Source: an uncultured Kangiella sp. (GTDB taxonomy: Bacteria > Pseudomonadota > Gammaproteobacteria > Enterobacterales > DSM-103792). Taken from it: a stretch of DNA of 64,000 nt. The notes under the pieces were generated by a model. The model was not told the origin of the DNA, did not search any database, and saw only the letters and a list, made by a program, of their open reading frames with translations. The stretch covers positions 1 through 64,000 of the forward strand of contig CAMLNB010000001.1 in the NCBI GenBank assembly GCA_946481205.1, written 5' to 3'. Positions 26,457 to 36,635 of this stretch are shown piece by piece. How positions within the stretch are numbered: position 1 is the first letter of the stretch; each line of letters opens with the position of its first letter. The translations under genes were made by a program, and so were the position numbers.

Positions 26457-26683
26457 CTGGACTCTGCGCAAAGCAGTGAAAAGCGCGCTGGCGTCTACGG
26501 CGGCAAGCGCAAATTCAAGCGGAAAAACACCACATATTTATGCGCACCACTGTGGTGCGATGAGTTGCACCAAGCCGTGTATTTCCGCGCCGTTTGGCCT
26601 AGAATTGCCGGCATTTTCGGCAGCCCCGTCTTACCGGCTGCGCCGACCTGCCCGTTTCTGGTTTGCTCATCGAGGTTGTTCTC

Positions 26684-29600
26684 ATGTCGCACGTCTTGTC
26701 ACACGCTGTTATCGACAGCGTAATTCCGGCGCTCAAATCGCGTTTGCCTGCCAAACATGTGGCGGTTGCGGGTGATTTTGCCCGGCTGTTCTACAGCTCG
26801 GTGTCGGAAGAGGATCTTGCGCGCCGCAGCGCGGCCGAGCTCGCGGCGATCACAGCGAATCTGTGGCAGTACATGCAGGATTATCAAAGCGGCAGTGTCG
26901 CGGTGCGCGTCAGCAACCCGAATCCCAGCAAGGACGGTTGGCAAACCCGCAACACCGTGATCGAGTTGGTTGTTGATGACATGCCGTTCCTGGTCGACAG
27001 CGTCCGGATGGAGCTGAATCGGCTTGGCCTGACGGCGCATCTGCACGTGCACCGACCGATGCGCATCAGCCGCGGCAAAGACGGCAAAATCGAGAAAGTT
27101 GAGAAAATCACCACGCTGTCCGGCGCCGGCTGCGAAACGCCGATGTTCATCGAAGTCGATCACATTGCCGATGCCGCCGAGCGCAAAGCGCTTGAGCAAA
27201 ATCTGCAACGGGTGCTCGGCGATGTCCGATTGACCGTCAGCGGTTACCAGGCCATGCGCGAGAAACTGGAAAGCATTGATGCTGAGCTTGCCAAAGCACC
27301 GAAGTCGGTACCGGCTGCAACCGTGGCGGAAAGTCGTGATTTCCTCAAATGGCTACTCGATGATCATTTCATTTTCATGGGCTATCGCACCTACGACGTC
27401 GAGAAAGTCAAAGGCGATTACAAGCTGAATCCGGTGCGCAAAACTAGCCTCGGTCTGCTCAGCAAAGATGACGCCACCGCGCAACCGGTGGTGTTGTCGA
27501 CCTTGTCGCCTGATGCCCAGAAAGTGGCGTTGAACAATGACGAGCTGGTGGTATTGACCAAGACTCGCACGCTGTCGACCGTGCATCGGCCGGGCCAGAT
27601 CGACTACATCGGTTTCAAACGCTACAACGACAAAGGCGATGTGATCGGCGAGCACCGGGTGTTCGGCTTGTACGCGTCGACCGTGTACAACCGCAGTCCG
27701 CGCAACATTCCGGTGATGCGCAAGAAAATCACCGAGGTGGTCGAGCGCTCCGGCCTGGTGCCGAACAGCCACGACTTCAAAGCGCTGCGCGACATCATCG
27801 AAACCTTCCCTCGCGATGAACTGTTCCAGATGTCTACCGATGAGCTGATGAGCATCGGCATGGGCGTGCTGTACATCAAAGAGCGTCCGGTCGTCCGCTT
27901 GTTTGTTCGTCGCGATCCGTATGGCCGTTTCTTCTCCTGCTTTGTTTACGTGCCACGCGAGCTGCACAACACCAAGTTGCGCTTGAAGATGCAGGCGATT
28001 CTGGCCAAGCATCTCGGCACCAATGCCAACGAGATCCGCTTCAGCACCTGGTTCTCCGATTCGATTCTGGCGCGCGTGCACTTCATCGTTCCGGTCGAGA
28101 ATGCCGGTCGGGTCAAATACGATGTCAAAGCCATTGAGAATGAACTGCGCGTGGCTGCCGTCTCGTGGGATGAGCAAGTCAAAGAAGCCTTGGTCGGTCA
28201 GTACGGCGATGCCGATGGCAAGAAGCTGGCGCTCAAATATCAGGATGCCTTCCACGTTGGTTATCAGGACGAGAACAGCGCGCTGGTCGCGCTGGAAGAC
28301 ATCAAGCATCTGGAAACCTTGTCCGATGCCAATCCGCTGGCGATGCAGCTCTATACCCCGGCCAACGCCGAGCAGGGCACGCTGCGCTTCAAGCTGTATC
28401 AACGGTTGACGCCGGCGCCGCTGTCCGATGTTTTGCCGATGTTGGAAAACATGGGGCTGACCGTGATTGGCGAAACCCCGTACGAAGTCGAGCGTAAGGA
28501 CGGTGGCGTTTGCTGGATCATGGATTTCGGTTTGCAGCCACAGAACGCCGGTTCGCTTGAACTCAAGACCATCAAGGACATATTCCAGCAAGCCTTTGCC
28601 GAAACCTGGGCCGGTAAAGCCGAGAATGATGGTTTCAATCGCTTGGTGTTGGCCGCCGGGTTGAACTGGCGTGAAGTCAGCGTGCTGCGCGCCTACGCAA
28701 AATATTTCTGGCAGATTGGTTTTACTTTCAGCCAGACCAGCATTGAGCAAACGCTGGCGACGTACCCGCAAATCGCCCGCAAAATTGTCGAGTGGTTCAA
28801 TGCCCGCTTTGAGCCGGGCAAGGCCAGTGAAAAGAAAGCGCAGACGCTGCTTGATGAAATCAAGGCCGAACGCGCGAAAGTGGCAACACTGGATCAGGAC
28901 CGTATCGTCAGCCGCTTTGTCGATGTGATCAGCGCCACGCTGCGGACCAACTTCTTCCAGCTCGACAAGAACGGCCAGGCCAAGGTTTATACCTCGTTCA
29001 AACTGAAACCCTCGCGCATTCCGGACATTCCGAAGCCGGTGCCAATGTTTGAAATCTGGGTCTACAGCCCGCGCGTCGAAGGTGTGCATCTGCGCTTCGG
29101 CAAGGTTGCTCGTGGCGGCCTGCGTTGGTCGGATCGTCGCGAAGATTTTCGCACCGAAGTGCTGGGTCTGGTCAAAGCCCAACAAGTCAAGAACACCGTC
29201 ATTGTGCCGAATGGCGCCAAAGGCGGTTTCGTCTGCAAGCAGATGCCGAAAACCAGCGATCGCAAAGTGATCCAGGCCGAAGGCGTGGCTTGCTATCAGA
29301 TGTTCATTCGCGGCTTGCTCGACATCACTGACAATATCGTTGGTGGCAAGATTGTCGCGCCGGTCAATGTGGTCCGCCATGACGAAGCTGATCCGTATTT
29401 GGTGGTTGCCGCCGACAAAGGCACCGCAACGTTCTCCGACATCGCCAACGCGATCTCGCTCGAATACAACCATTGGTTGGGCGATGCTTTCGCTTCGGGT
29501 GGTTCGAACGGCTACGATCACAAAGGAATGGGGATCACCGCACGCGGTGCCTGGGAGTGCGTCAAGCGCCATTTCCGCGAAATCGGCAAGGACATCCAGA

Positions 29601-31648
29601 GCGAAGATTTCACCGTCACCGGTGTCGGCGACATGTCGGGCGATGTGTTCGGCAACGGCATGCTGCTGTCGAAGCACATTCGTTTGCTGGCCGCGTTCGA
29701 CCACCGCCATATTTTCCTCGACCCGAATCCGGATGCGGCCAAGAGTTTTGCCGAGCGTCAGCGCTTGTTCAATCTGCCGGCCTCCAGCTGGGATGATTAC
29801 GACAAAAAGCTGATCTCGAAAGGCGGCGGCGTGCACCCGCGCAGCGCCAAATCGATCGCGCTGACACCGGAAGTGCAGGCAATGCTCGGTGTCAAACAAA
29901 CCGAAATGGCTCCGCCGGAATTGATGAACGCCATTCTGAAAATGAATGTCGAATTGTTCTGGAATGGCGGTATCGGTACGTATGTCAAGGCTGCCAGCCA
30001 GCGCCATAACGAAGTTGGTGATCGCGCCAACGACGCGATTCGGGTTGACGGTCGCGAGCTGCGCGCAAAAGTGGTCGGCGAGGGCGGTAACCTCGGCATG
30101 ACCCAGCTCGGCCGTATTGAATACATGCTCAACGGCGGTCGCGGCAATACCGACTTCATCGACAACGCCGGCGGCGTCAACACCTCGGATAATGAAGTCA
30201 ATATCAAGATTCTGCTGAACACGTTGGTCAACGACGGTTCGATGACCGAGAAGCAACGCAACAAGCTGCTCGCCGACATGACTGACGACGTCGGCAACAG
30301 CGTGTTGAAAGACAACTATCGGCAAAGTCAGAGCATTTCGGTGACCGAATCGCGCGCCAACAGCATGGTGAAAGAGCATATCCGCTTCATTCACCAGCTG
30401 GAACGTGAAGGCCGGCTTGATCGCGCGCTGGAATACCTGCCGACCGATGACGAGATGCAGGAGCGTTTGATCAAAGGCAAGGGCCTGACCCGCGCCGAGC
30501 TGGCCATCCTGACCTCGTATGGCAAGATGAGCTTGAAAGACCAGCTGAACGTGCCGGCGGTGGTCGAAGATCCGTTCTACCGCGACATGCTTGCCGGGTA
30601 CTTCCCGCCGCTGATGCGGAACAAGTTTGCCGAGCCGATTCAACAGCATCGCCTGAAGCACGAAATCATTGCGATGCAGCTGGCCAACGACATGGTCAAC
30701 TTCGGCGGCGCCAATTTTGCGCACCGTATGGTCGATGAAACCGGCGTCAGTTTTGCCGAAGTCGCGTCGTGCTTTACGCTGGCGCGTGAGGTATTCGGCG
30801 TCGACAAATTCTGGGAGCAGCTCGAAGCGCTCGACAACAAAGTGCCGGCCGCGCTGCAACTGGATGCGATGCACGAATCGCAGCGGCTGATTCGCCGCGC
30901 GGCGCGTTGGTTCATGCGCCAGCGCCGCAAGCACGCCGGCCTCGCCGAAGAGATCGCCCGTTTCAAACCGGCGGTCGATGTCTTGCGCGCACAGTTGCCG
31001 AAGCTGTTGGAAACCAGCGAAGCGGTTGACTTGGCGGGTGACAGCCAGCGCTACATCGAGCGTGGCTTGCCGAAAAAGCTGGCCGAAGAATTGGCGTACA
31101 TGAGCACGCTGTTCTCGGCGCTCGATATCGCGGAAGTGGCTGAAGAATTGGCGCAGCCGGTGGCTCTGGTTGCCGAAACCTACTTCAAGCTGGGTTTCCG
31201 CACCGATCTGCACTGGTTCTTGAGTCAGATCGTTCGTCAGCCGGTCGAGAACCACTGGCAGGCCTTTGCTCGGTCGGCGTTCCGCGAAGAACTCGATTGG
31301 CAGCAGCGCCAACTGACCGGTGCGGTGCTGAAGCTGACCGGCAAAGACTTGGACGCCACGGCGCGGCTCGACAACTGGTTGCAGGACAACGCCGAAGTGA
31401 AGCGTTGGCTGCAACTGCTGACCGAGTTCCGGACCAGCAGCGCGCATGAGTTCGCCAAGTTCTCGGTGGCGCTGCGCGAGCTCGGCATTCTGGTGCAAAG
31501 CTGTCAGCGTCAGGTTGCCGCTGGTGGCAAGGTCAAGGCCAAACCGGTGGCGGGCAAAACCGCGACCAAGGCAAAAGCCGCTGCAGCAGCCAAGCCGGCG
31601 GCAAAAGCGGCCAAGATCAGCAAGAAGAAGGGCGATGCCCGTCGCTGA
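26684..31648 (+). CDS. gdhB: NAD-specific glutamate dehydrogenase, large (about 180 kDa) type
   Basis: Protein of 1,654 residues in the large NAD-GDH family that converts glutamate to 2-oxoglutarate and ammonium. The long N-terminal half has ACT-like regulatory parts. The catalytic core is recognisable at roughly residues 780-1,150: GGLRWSDRREDF, KNTVIVPNGAKGGF, DKGTATFSDIANAISLEY, FASGGSNGYDHKGMGITARGAW and VTGVGDMSGDVFGNGML. I use ATG 26684 (GAGG 8 nt upstream) rather than the TTG at 26663. The last 40 residues are a tail rich in Lys, Ala and Pro (KAKPVAGKTATKAKAA...) that resembles a histone H1-like tail and is unusual for the family. Single gene between two strong terminators. Confidence 0.95.
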   Translation: MSHVLSHAVIDSVIPALKSRLPAKHVAVAGDFARLFYSSVSEEDLARRSAAELAAITANLWQYMQDYQSGSVAVRVSNPNPSKDGWQTRNTVIELVVDDMPFLVDSVRMELNRLGLTAHLHVHRPMRISRGKDGKIEKVEKITTLSGAGCETPMFIEVDHIADAAERKALEQNLQRVLGDVRLTVSGYQAMREKLESIDAELAKAPKSVPAATVAESRDFLKWLLDDHFIFMGYRTYDVEKVKGDYKLNPVRKTSLGLLSKDDATAQPVVLSTLSPDAQKVALNNDELVVLTKTRTLSTVHRPGQIDYIGFKRYNDKGDVIGEHRVFGLYASTVYNRSPRNIPVMRKKITEVVERSGLVPNSHDFKALRDIIETFPRDELFQMSTDELMSIGMGVLYIKERPVVRLFVRRDPYGRFFSCFVYVPRELHNTKLRLKMQAILAKHLGTNANEIRFSTWFSDSILARVHFIVPVENAGRVKYDVKAIENELRVAAVSWDEQVKEALVGQYGDADGKKLALKYQDAFHVGYQDENSALVALEDIKHLETLSDANPLAMQLYTPANAEQGTLRFKLYQRLTPAPLSDVLPMLENMGLTVIGETPYEVERKDGGVCWIMDFGLQPQNAGSLELKTIKDIFQQAFAETWAGKAENDGFNRLVLAAGLNWREVSVLRAYAKYFWQIGFTFSQTSIEQTLATYPQIARKIVEWFNARFEPGKASEKKAQTLLDEIKAERAKVATLDQDRIVSRFVDVISATLRTNFFQLDKNGQAKVYTSFKLKPSRIPDIPKPVPMFEIWVYSPRVEGVHLRFGKVARGGLRWSDRREDFRTEVLGLVKAQQVKNTVIVPNGAKGGFVCKQMPKTSDRKVIQAEGVACYQMFIRGLLDITDNIVGGKIVAPVNVVRHDEADPYLVVAADKGTATFSDIANAISLEYNHWLGDAFASGGSNGYDHKGMGITARGAWECVKRHFREIGKDIQSEDFTVTGVGDMSGDVFGNGMLLSKHIRLLAAFDHRHIFLDPNPDAAKSFAERQRLFNLPASSWDDYDKKLISKGGGVHPRSAKSIALTPEVQAMLGVKQTEMAPPELMNAILKMNVELFWNGGIGTYVKAASQRHNEVGDRANDAIRVDGRELRAKVVGEGGNLGMTQLGRIEYMLNGGRGNTDFIDNAGGVNTSDNEVNIKILLNTLVNDGSMTEKQRNKLLADMTDDVGNSVLKDNYRQSQSISVTESRANSMVKEHIRFIHQLEREGRLDRALEYLPTDDEMQERLIKGKGLTRAELAILTSYGKMSLKDQLNVPAVVEDPFYRDMLAGYFPPLMRNKFAEPIQQHRLKHEIIAMQLANDMVNFGGANFAHRMVDETGVSFAEVASCFTLAREVFGVDKFWEQLEALDNKVPAALQLDAMHESQRLIRRAARWFMRQRRKHAGLAEEIARFKPAVDVLRAQLPKLLETSEAVDLAGDSQRYIERGLPKKLAEELAYMSTLFSALDIAEVAEELAQPVALVAETYFKLGFRTDLHWFLSQIVRQPVENHWQAFARSAFREELDWQQRQLTGAVLKLTGKDLDATARLDNWLQDNAEVKRWLQLLTEFRTSSAHEFAKFSVALRELGILVQSCQRQVAAGGKVKAKPVAGKTATKAKAAAAAKPAAKAAKISKKKGDARR

Positions 31649-31671
31649 GTGGCTGAGCTAGCTTGGCGGCA

Positions 31672-31707
31672 GCAACAAAAAGGGAGCTTCGGCTCCCTTT
31701 TTGTTGC
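31672..31707 (+). terminator. terminator after gdhB
   Basis: A 16-bp perfect stem, GCAACAAAAAGGGAGC with GCTCCCTTTTTGTTGC, capped by a TTCG tetraloop. The A-run and T-run lie inside the stem, so it can work in both directions. Confidence 0.93.
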
Positions 31708-31858
31708 GGTAAACGGTCGTTTGGCCGACTCGGTGATTTGCCCGGATCTGTGCAGCAGGCCATACATTCAGGACCAAGTCTCGGATTGCGAAGGCATTTC
31801 AGGATAGACTCTCAGGCCCGTCTTCCCGGACGGAAGTCCTAGCAACCCTGAACGCGAG

Positions 31859-32548
31859 ATGCTCCGCATGGAAGTCGTCACCCAGGTAGCGCTGCCGCGT
31901 GAGCGCCAAACCTATCGACCCACCGCTGCTGTTCGCCCCGAACAGGTCGCTGCGCTGACCGAATTGCTCGGCCGCGCTTTCATCAATGATCCGCTGTTGC
32001 ATTTTCTCGAGCCGGACGCCAAATGGCGGGCCCGCTTGACGCCGGTGCTGTACCGCGCCGTGTTGCGTTACTGCCTGCGTTATGGTCAGGCTGACATGAC
32101 CACCGATGGCAAGGCCGTCGCCTGTTGGTTGCTGCCAAGCCATTGCCAGCCGTCGCTGTGGCGCGAGCTGCGCAGTGGCATGTGGGCACTGCCGTTTCGC
32201 GGCCGCACCAATGCGCTGCGGCGTTTGCTGCAGTTCGACAAAGCGGCGAAAGCGCTGCGTCAGCAGCATGCCGGTGGCGCGCACTGGTATTTGTGGACCA
32301 TTGCGGTCGATCCGAGTCATCAACACAAAGGCCACGCGACCGCGCTGCTGCGCTCAGTGCTGATGCGCGCCGACCGTAGTGGTGAAGTCTGCTATCTAGA
32401 AACACAGAACCCGGCCAATATCGCGCTGTATGAGCGTTTTGGTTTTCGCGTCTGTGGCTCGCACAGTTTGATGGATGGCGTGCAGATTCATGCGATGCGC
32501 CGCGCGCCGCAGGCTGTCCAGAGCAGTACGCGACGCGCCTCGGCTTGA
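31859..32548 (+). CDS. GNAT-family N-acetyltransferase
   Basis: Protein of 229 residues. The acetyl-CoA loop is in WTIAVDPSHQHKGHATALL (about 141-159; the Q/RxxGxG/A form is QHKGHA), followed by YLETQNPANIALYERFGFRV, typical of the GNAT C-terminal part. The N-terminal region LTELLGRAFINDPLLHFLEPD is common in small-molecule GNATs of this sort. The substrate cannot be read from sequence. The start is weak: no clear Shine-Dalgarno before ATG 31859, and ATG 31868 is possible. Confidence 0.85.
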   Translation: MLRMEVVTQVALPRERQTYRPTAAVRPEQVAALTELLGRAFINDPLLHFLEPDAKWRARLTPVLYRAVLRYCLRYGQADMTTDGKAVACWLLPSHCQPSLWRELRSGMWALPFRGRTNALRRLLQFDKAAKALRQQHAGGAHWYLWTIAVDPSHQHKGHATALLRSVLMRADRSGEVCYLETQNPANIALYERFGFRVCGSHSLMDGVQIHAMRRAPQAVQSSTRRASA

Positions 32549-32560
32549 CGCGTTGTGCAG

Positions 32561-32598
32561 GCAAAGAAAAAGACGCCAATCGGCGTCTTTTTCTTTGC
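32561..32598. terminator. bidirectional terminator between convergent genes
   Basis: A 17-bp perfect stem, GCAAAGAAAAAGACGCC with GGCGTCTTTTTCTTTGC, loop AATC. Serves the GNAT gene and the convergent yjgR-like gene. Confidence 0.92.
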
Positions 32599-32635
32599 TT
32601 GGGCTCGCTCATAATCAAGCTCGCAAACCGTTGGC

Positions 32636-34198
32636 TCAGAACAGTCCTTTCTTGCCACCGAGCATCGAACCCAGAATGCCGCGCAACACTCGCTTGCCCA
32701 GTTCCGAGCCGATGGCTCGCGCCGCACTTTTGGCGAATGCTTCGGTGGCGGTTTCTCGCGTGCGTGTGGGCTTGGCGACAGGTTCCTCGTCTGGTGCTTG
32801 GCGACGTGTGCTGGGTACGCGTGGTGCTGGAATCTTGAAATCCGGCTCATCGCGCGTGTCGGCTGGCGCTTCAGCGCGGGCGCTGCGACCGCCGCGTTTC
32901 GGTGCCTCTTCCGTTGCCGCCTGCGCGCGCTGTTTCAGATGCTCGTAAGCTGATTCGCGGTCCAGCGCTTTCTCATACTGACCGTAGACCAGCGAACCGG
33001 AAATGGCTTGTTGCCGTTCATTGGCTTGCAGCGGACCGATGCGGGAGGCGGGCGGCAGAACGAATGCGCGCTCAACCGGTGTCGGCCGGCCTTTCTCATC
33101 CAGAAACGTCACCAGCGCTTCGCCGACGCCGAGCTCCATGATCGCGGTTTCGGTATCGACTTTCGGATTCTGTGGCAGCGTTTCTGCCGCGGCCTTGACT
33201 GCTTTTTGATCGCGCGGGGTGAACGCGCGCAGCGCATGCTGAACCCGGTTGCCGAGTTGACCGAGCACGCTGTCCGGCACATCGAGCGGATTCTGGCTGA
33301 CAAAATAGACGCCGACGCCTTTCGAGCGGATCAACCGAACCACTTGCTCGATTTTTTCCTGCAAGGCCTGCGGTGCTTCCTTGAACAGCAGATGCGCTTC
33401 ATCGAAGAAAAAAACCAGCTTCGGTTTGTCGCGATCGCCGACTTCCGGCAGGTTCTCGAACAGTTCGGCCAAGAGCCAGAGCAGGGCAGTGGCGTACAGG
33501 CGCGGCGAGTTGAACAATTTGTCGGCGGCGAGAATATTGACGACGCCGCGACCTTTCTCATCGGTCTGCATCAGATCGGCGATGTTCAGCATCGGCTCGC
33601 CAAAAAATCTGTCGCCACCTTGTTCTTCCAAGGTCAGCAGGCCGCGTTGAATCGCACCAATCGACGCCGAGGAGATATTGCCGTACTCGGTGGTGAATTC
33701 GCGGGCGTTCTCGCCGACGTATTGCACCATCGCGCGCAGATCTTTCAGATCGAGTAGCAGCAGGCCATCGTCATCGGCAATCTTGAACACCAGTTGCAGC
33801 ACGCCTTCCTGGGTTTCGTTGAGGTTTAGCAGCCGGCTCAGCAACAACGGGCCAAGATCGGAAACTGTGGCGCGCAGCGGGTGGCCTTGCTCGCCGAATA
33901 CATCCCAGAGCTGCAGGGTGAACGCATCGGGTTGCCAATCGGTGATGCCGAGCGAAGCCAGCCGTTTATCGAGCTTTTCCGATTTGACGCCAGCTGCACC
34001 CAGTCCGGACAGATCGCCTTTGACATCGGCCAGAAACACCGGCACACCTGCGGCCGCGAGGCGCTCGGTGATCACTTGCAGCGTGATGGTTTTGCCGGTG
34101 CCGGTGGCGCCGGTGATGAGACCGTGGCGATTGGTCAGCGCCGGTAGCAGCGCGCAATCTTTCTCGGTGCTGCGGGCAATCAACAGGGGTTCGGCCAT
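32636..34198 (-). CDS. YjgR/HerA-like ATPase (DUF853)
   Basis: P-loop ATPase of 520 residues. Walker A is GATGTGKT (about 30-37), Walker B is [12 protein letters not shown] (about 255-266), and [30 protein letters not shown] follows. This is the HerA/FtsK-like YjgR group of cytoplasmic ATPases, of unknown role. A low-complexity charged stretch (about 420-490) precedes a C-terminal amphipathic segment rich in Gly ([16 protein letters not shown]). ATG 34198 replaces a longer frame with no better site. Confidence 0.9.
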   Translation of the reverse strand: MAEPLLIARSTEKDCALLPALTNRHGLITGATGTGKTITLQVITERLAAAGVPVFLADVKGDLSGLGAAGVKSEKLDKRLASLGITDWQPDAFTLQLWDVFGEQGHPLRATVSDLGPLLLSRLLNLNETQEGVLQLVFKIADDDGLLLLDLKDLRAMVQYVGENAREFTTEYGNISSASIGAIQRGLLTLEEQGGDRFFGEPMLNIADLMQTDEKGRGVVNILAADKLFNSPRLYATALLWLLAELFENLPEVGDRDKPKLVFFFDEAHLLFKEAPQALQEKIEQVVRLIRSKGVGVYFVSQNPLDVPDSVLGQLGNRVQHALRAFTPRDQKAVKAAAETLPQNPKVDTETAIMELGVGEALVTFLDEKGRPTPVERAFVLPPASRIGPLQANERQQAISGSLVYGQYEKALDRESAYEHLKQRAQAATEEAPKRGGRSARAEAPADTRDEPDFKIPAPRVPSTRRQAPDEEPVAKPTRTRETATEAFAKSAARAIGSELGKRVLRGILGSMLGGKKGLF

Positions 34199-34258
34199 TG
34201 GCAGGATCCGTGGCGGGAACAATAGCGGCGATTATGCCAGTGGCTTGTGCAGAAGACA

Positions 34259-34284
34259 GCCGGAGCGTTGGTTTTCGCTCCGGC
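34259..34284 (-). terminator. hairpin after the ABC exporter operon
   Basis: GCCGGAGCG (34259-34267) pairs with CGCTCCGGC (34276-34284) around an 8-nt loop, 13 bp past the permease stop. It lacks a T-run, so it may be a weak terminator or a stability element. Confidence 0.5.
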
Positions 34285-34296
34285 CATGTCAATGCA

Positions 34297-35520
34297 TCAA
34301 TCGGCCTGGCGTGCCCATTGCCAGATTTCTTTCCAGCTGGCTTCTTTGCCGTAGAACAGCATGCCGGCGCGGAAAATGCGGCTAGCGTAGCGGCGCAGCA
34401 ACAGAATGCTGGCGATCAGCACGACAAACGAACCGGCCACCTGCCACCACGGCACAATGCCGTGCGCGAGCCGGGCCGGCATTGCCGCCATCGATGAGAA
34501 CGGCAGCCAGGACAGCACCTGCATGACGACGTTCTCGGGCGAGTCGAGGCCTGGGAACACAATCATGAAGAACAGCATCGGCAGGAACATCAGCGAACCG
34601 CGGGTCGAGCTGTTTGGATCGTCAATCGACGCCGCAATCGCTGCCATGACGGTGTTCCAGAACAGCATGCCACCGAGTGCGAACAGCAGCGCAACGATGA
34701 CCAGCGACCACGACACCGCGGCCAGCATGTCGTTGCCACTGCCGCCAAAGCGGGCAATGGCCAGCAAACCGAGCCAGCCGTACAAGCACCAGGTCAGCAT
34801 GGTCTTGAGGCCGTGGCCGGTCAGGCCGAGCAGCTTGCCGTCAATCCAGGTTTGATACGGAATCGCTGAGACCACCAACTCCGAGACGCGCTGCTGCTTT
34901 TCCGAGGTGATGCTGACAAAGAAATAGGCAAAGCAGGTCATCACGCCCATCAGCGAAAACACCGTCAACGCTGTGGCGATGGCGCGGCTGCCGCCGCTGG
35001 CGGGTTTGCGCGCATTCGGGCTGTATTGTTGATCAATTTTCAGCGTGGTTTGCCATTGGTCAAAATCGGCCTTGGCGATACCGCGCGTGGTCAGCTCCTG
35101 CTCCAGTCGCGCGCTTTTCAGCTGATTGTCCAGCTCGCCGCGCCAGGTCGGCTCGCGATTGACTAATAGCGTTGCGCGGTGATCGCTGCCAATTTCCAGC
35201 AGACCATCGAGCCGACCGGCGTCGACATCGGCGGCGCGGGCCTCGCGTTCGCGCTCGTCGGCGCGTAGCAGGGTCACTCGGCCATCATCACCGTATTGCA
35301 GTGGCAGGCCGCGGGCGTCGATCACGGCAATTTCGTAATGCTCGCGCGATTTCGCCCATTGCATCATCGCGCCACCGCCCTGAATCAGCAGCGTCAACAG
35401 CACCAGAATCACCAGATTGATGAGCTCGTGCTTCCATTTGAAATAGCGCAGGAATTCAAAGCGAGCGACGGTCCACAGGCTGACCGGATTCATGGCCTTT
35501 GATTTTTGTTTGCTGGTCAT
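34297..35520 (-). CDS. ABC-2 type permease (NatB-like)
   Basis: Membrane protein of 407 residues: one helix near residues 27-45, a long extracytoplasmic domain of about 130 residues, then five or six helices from about 180 to 385. Ends in a short basic cytoplasmic tail. This ABC2_membrane_3 arrangement is that of NatB and related exporter permeases. Its ATG overlaps the stop of the ATPase gene (TGATG, 1 nt). The pair probably exports a cation, drug or peptide; no substrate can be assigned. Confidence 0.87.
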   Translation of the reverse strand: MTSKQKSKAMNPVSLWTVARFEFLRYFKWKHELINLVILVLLTLLIQGGGAMMQWAKSREHYEIAVIDARGLPLQYGDDGRVTLLRADEREREARAADVDAGRLDGLLEIGSDHRATLLVNREPTWRGELDNQLKSARLEQELTTRGIAKADFDQWQTTLKIDQQYSPNARKPASGGSRAIATALTVFSLMGVMTCFAYFFVSITSEKQQRVSELVVSAIPYQTWIDGKLLGLTGHGLKTMLTWCLYGWLGLLAIARFGGSGNDMLAAVSWSLVIVALLFALGGMLFWNTVMAAIAASIDDPNSSTRGSLMFLPMLFFMIVFPGLDSPENVVMQVLSWLPFSSMAAMPARLAHGIVPWWQVAGSFVVLIASILLLRRYASRIFRAGMLFYGKEASWKEIWQWARQAD

Positions 35521-36449
35521 CACACGGCCTCCTGATAGGGGTTGCCCACCGCACGCAGATAGATGTCATGCAAACCAATCGCTTCGCTGTGTACGCTGCG
35601 TAGCGTCTGGCCTTCACCGAGCCGGCGTAGCAGATCGTTGAGTGCCGCGTCGTGATTCAGGATCAGCTGCCGGCTGTAATCGCCGTCGGCGATCACATCG
35701 GCAACGCCAGGCTGGCGCAGGCTGTCACTGGCCGGTGCCAACTCGGCGTAGCTCAGCCGCAGGCTCAAGCTCAGGCCCGAGGCGGCGCGTAGCTCGGCCA
35801 TGCTGCCGTACAAGACCCGACGGCCACGATTCATCAGCAGAATGCGATCGGCAAGCCGTTCGACCAGCGCCATCTGGTGTGCCGACAGCAGAATCGTGAT
35901 GCCCTTGTTGCGCAGTTCGCGCAGCAGATCGAGCACCATTTCCTGATTGATCGGATCGAGGCCGGAGAATGGTTCATCGAGCACCAGAATGCGCGGCTGG
36001 TGTTGCAGCGCGGCGATCAACTGAATTTTCTGCTGATTGCCTTTGGACAGTGCCGAGACTTTTTCCTTGGCGCGATCGGCCAGACCAAAGCGTTCCAACC
36101 AGGGCATCGCGGCAGCGCGTGCTGCGGCACGACCGACCCCGCGCAGCTGGGCCAAGTAGATCAGCACATCGATGATTTTCTGATCCTGATACAGGCCGCG
36201 CTCTTCCGGCAGATAACCAAGTTCATCCGCGCTGATCTGATTTGACTCGCCATGCTGCGATTGATACTGAATGCTGCCGCGGTCCGGCTCGGTCAAGCCG
36301 ATCAGCATGCGCACCGTACTGGTTTTGCCGGCGCCATTGGGGCCGAGCAGCGCGAAAATTTCGCCGGCTTCAACGCTGAAATTGACATCGTTGACGGCGT
36401 GAGTGGTGGCGTATTGTTTATGGACGCCGGAAACTGCTAGCAAGGCCAC
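35520..36449 (-). CDS. ABC transporter ATP-binding protein (NatA-like)
   Basis: ATPase of 309 residues with Walker A GPNGAGKTST (about 35-44), signature LSKGNQQKIQ (about 134-143, the form SKGNQQK being typical of NatA-like exporters), Walker B ILVLDEPFSGLDP and the switch His in LLSAHQM. A C-terminal domain of about 90 residues (DUF4162-like) follows. First gene of a two-gene operon with the permease. Confidence 0.92.
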   Translation of the reverse strand: MALLAVSGVHKQYATTHAVNDVNFSVEAGEIFALLGPNGAGKTSTVRMLIGLTEPDRGSIQYQSQHGESNQISADELGYLPEERGLYQDQKIIDVLIYLAQLRGVGRAAARAAAMPWLERFGLADRAKEKVSALSKGNQQKIQLIAALQHQPRILVLDEPFSGLDPINQEMVLDLLRELRNKGITILLSAHQMALVERLADRILLMNRGRRVLYGSMAELRAASGLSLSLRLSYAELAPASDSLRQPGVADVIADGDYSRQLILNHDAALNDLLRRLGEGQTLRSVHSEAIGLHDIYLRAVGNPYQEAV

Positions 36450-36509
36450 GGAATACTACTCCCTGTCGTGGTGAACGTTGTTTGACTCGTCGCAAAGCGG
36501 CGCCGGCAC

Positions 36510-36548
36510 AAACAAAAACGCCGCCAGCATAATCGCTGGCGGCGTTTT
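36510..36548 (-). terminator. terminator of the tlpA-DUF4266-DUF3570 operon
   Basis: AAAACGCCGCCAGC (36515-36528) pairs perfectly with GCTGGCGGCGTTTT (36535-36548), loop ATAATC. On the minus strand a TTTTTGTTTG run follows. Confidence 0.9.
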
Positions 36549-36635
36549 GCAACAGCTGGCCGTGATTTCGATCGGAAAATAAAGCTCGCTTTGTAAATCC
36601 TGACGTGCGTACCGGTGTGAACGCAGCGGCCGAGC

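Noticed and set aside
27353..31498. A 1,381-codon open frame on the minus strand opposite gdhB
   Set aside because: Composition is His, Gln, Arg and Val rich with no recognisable domain, and it lies fully antisense to a clear enzyme gene. It is a shadow of the third-position GC bias in gdhB.
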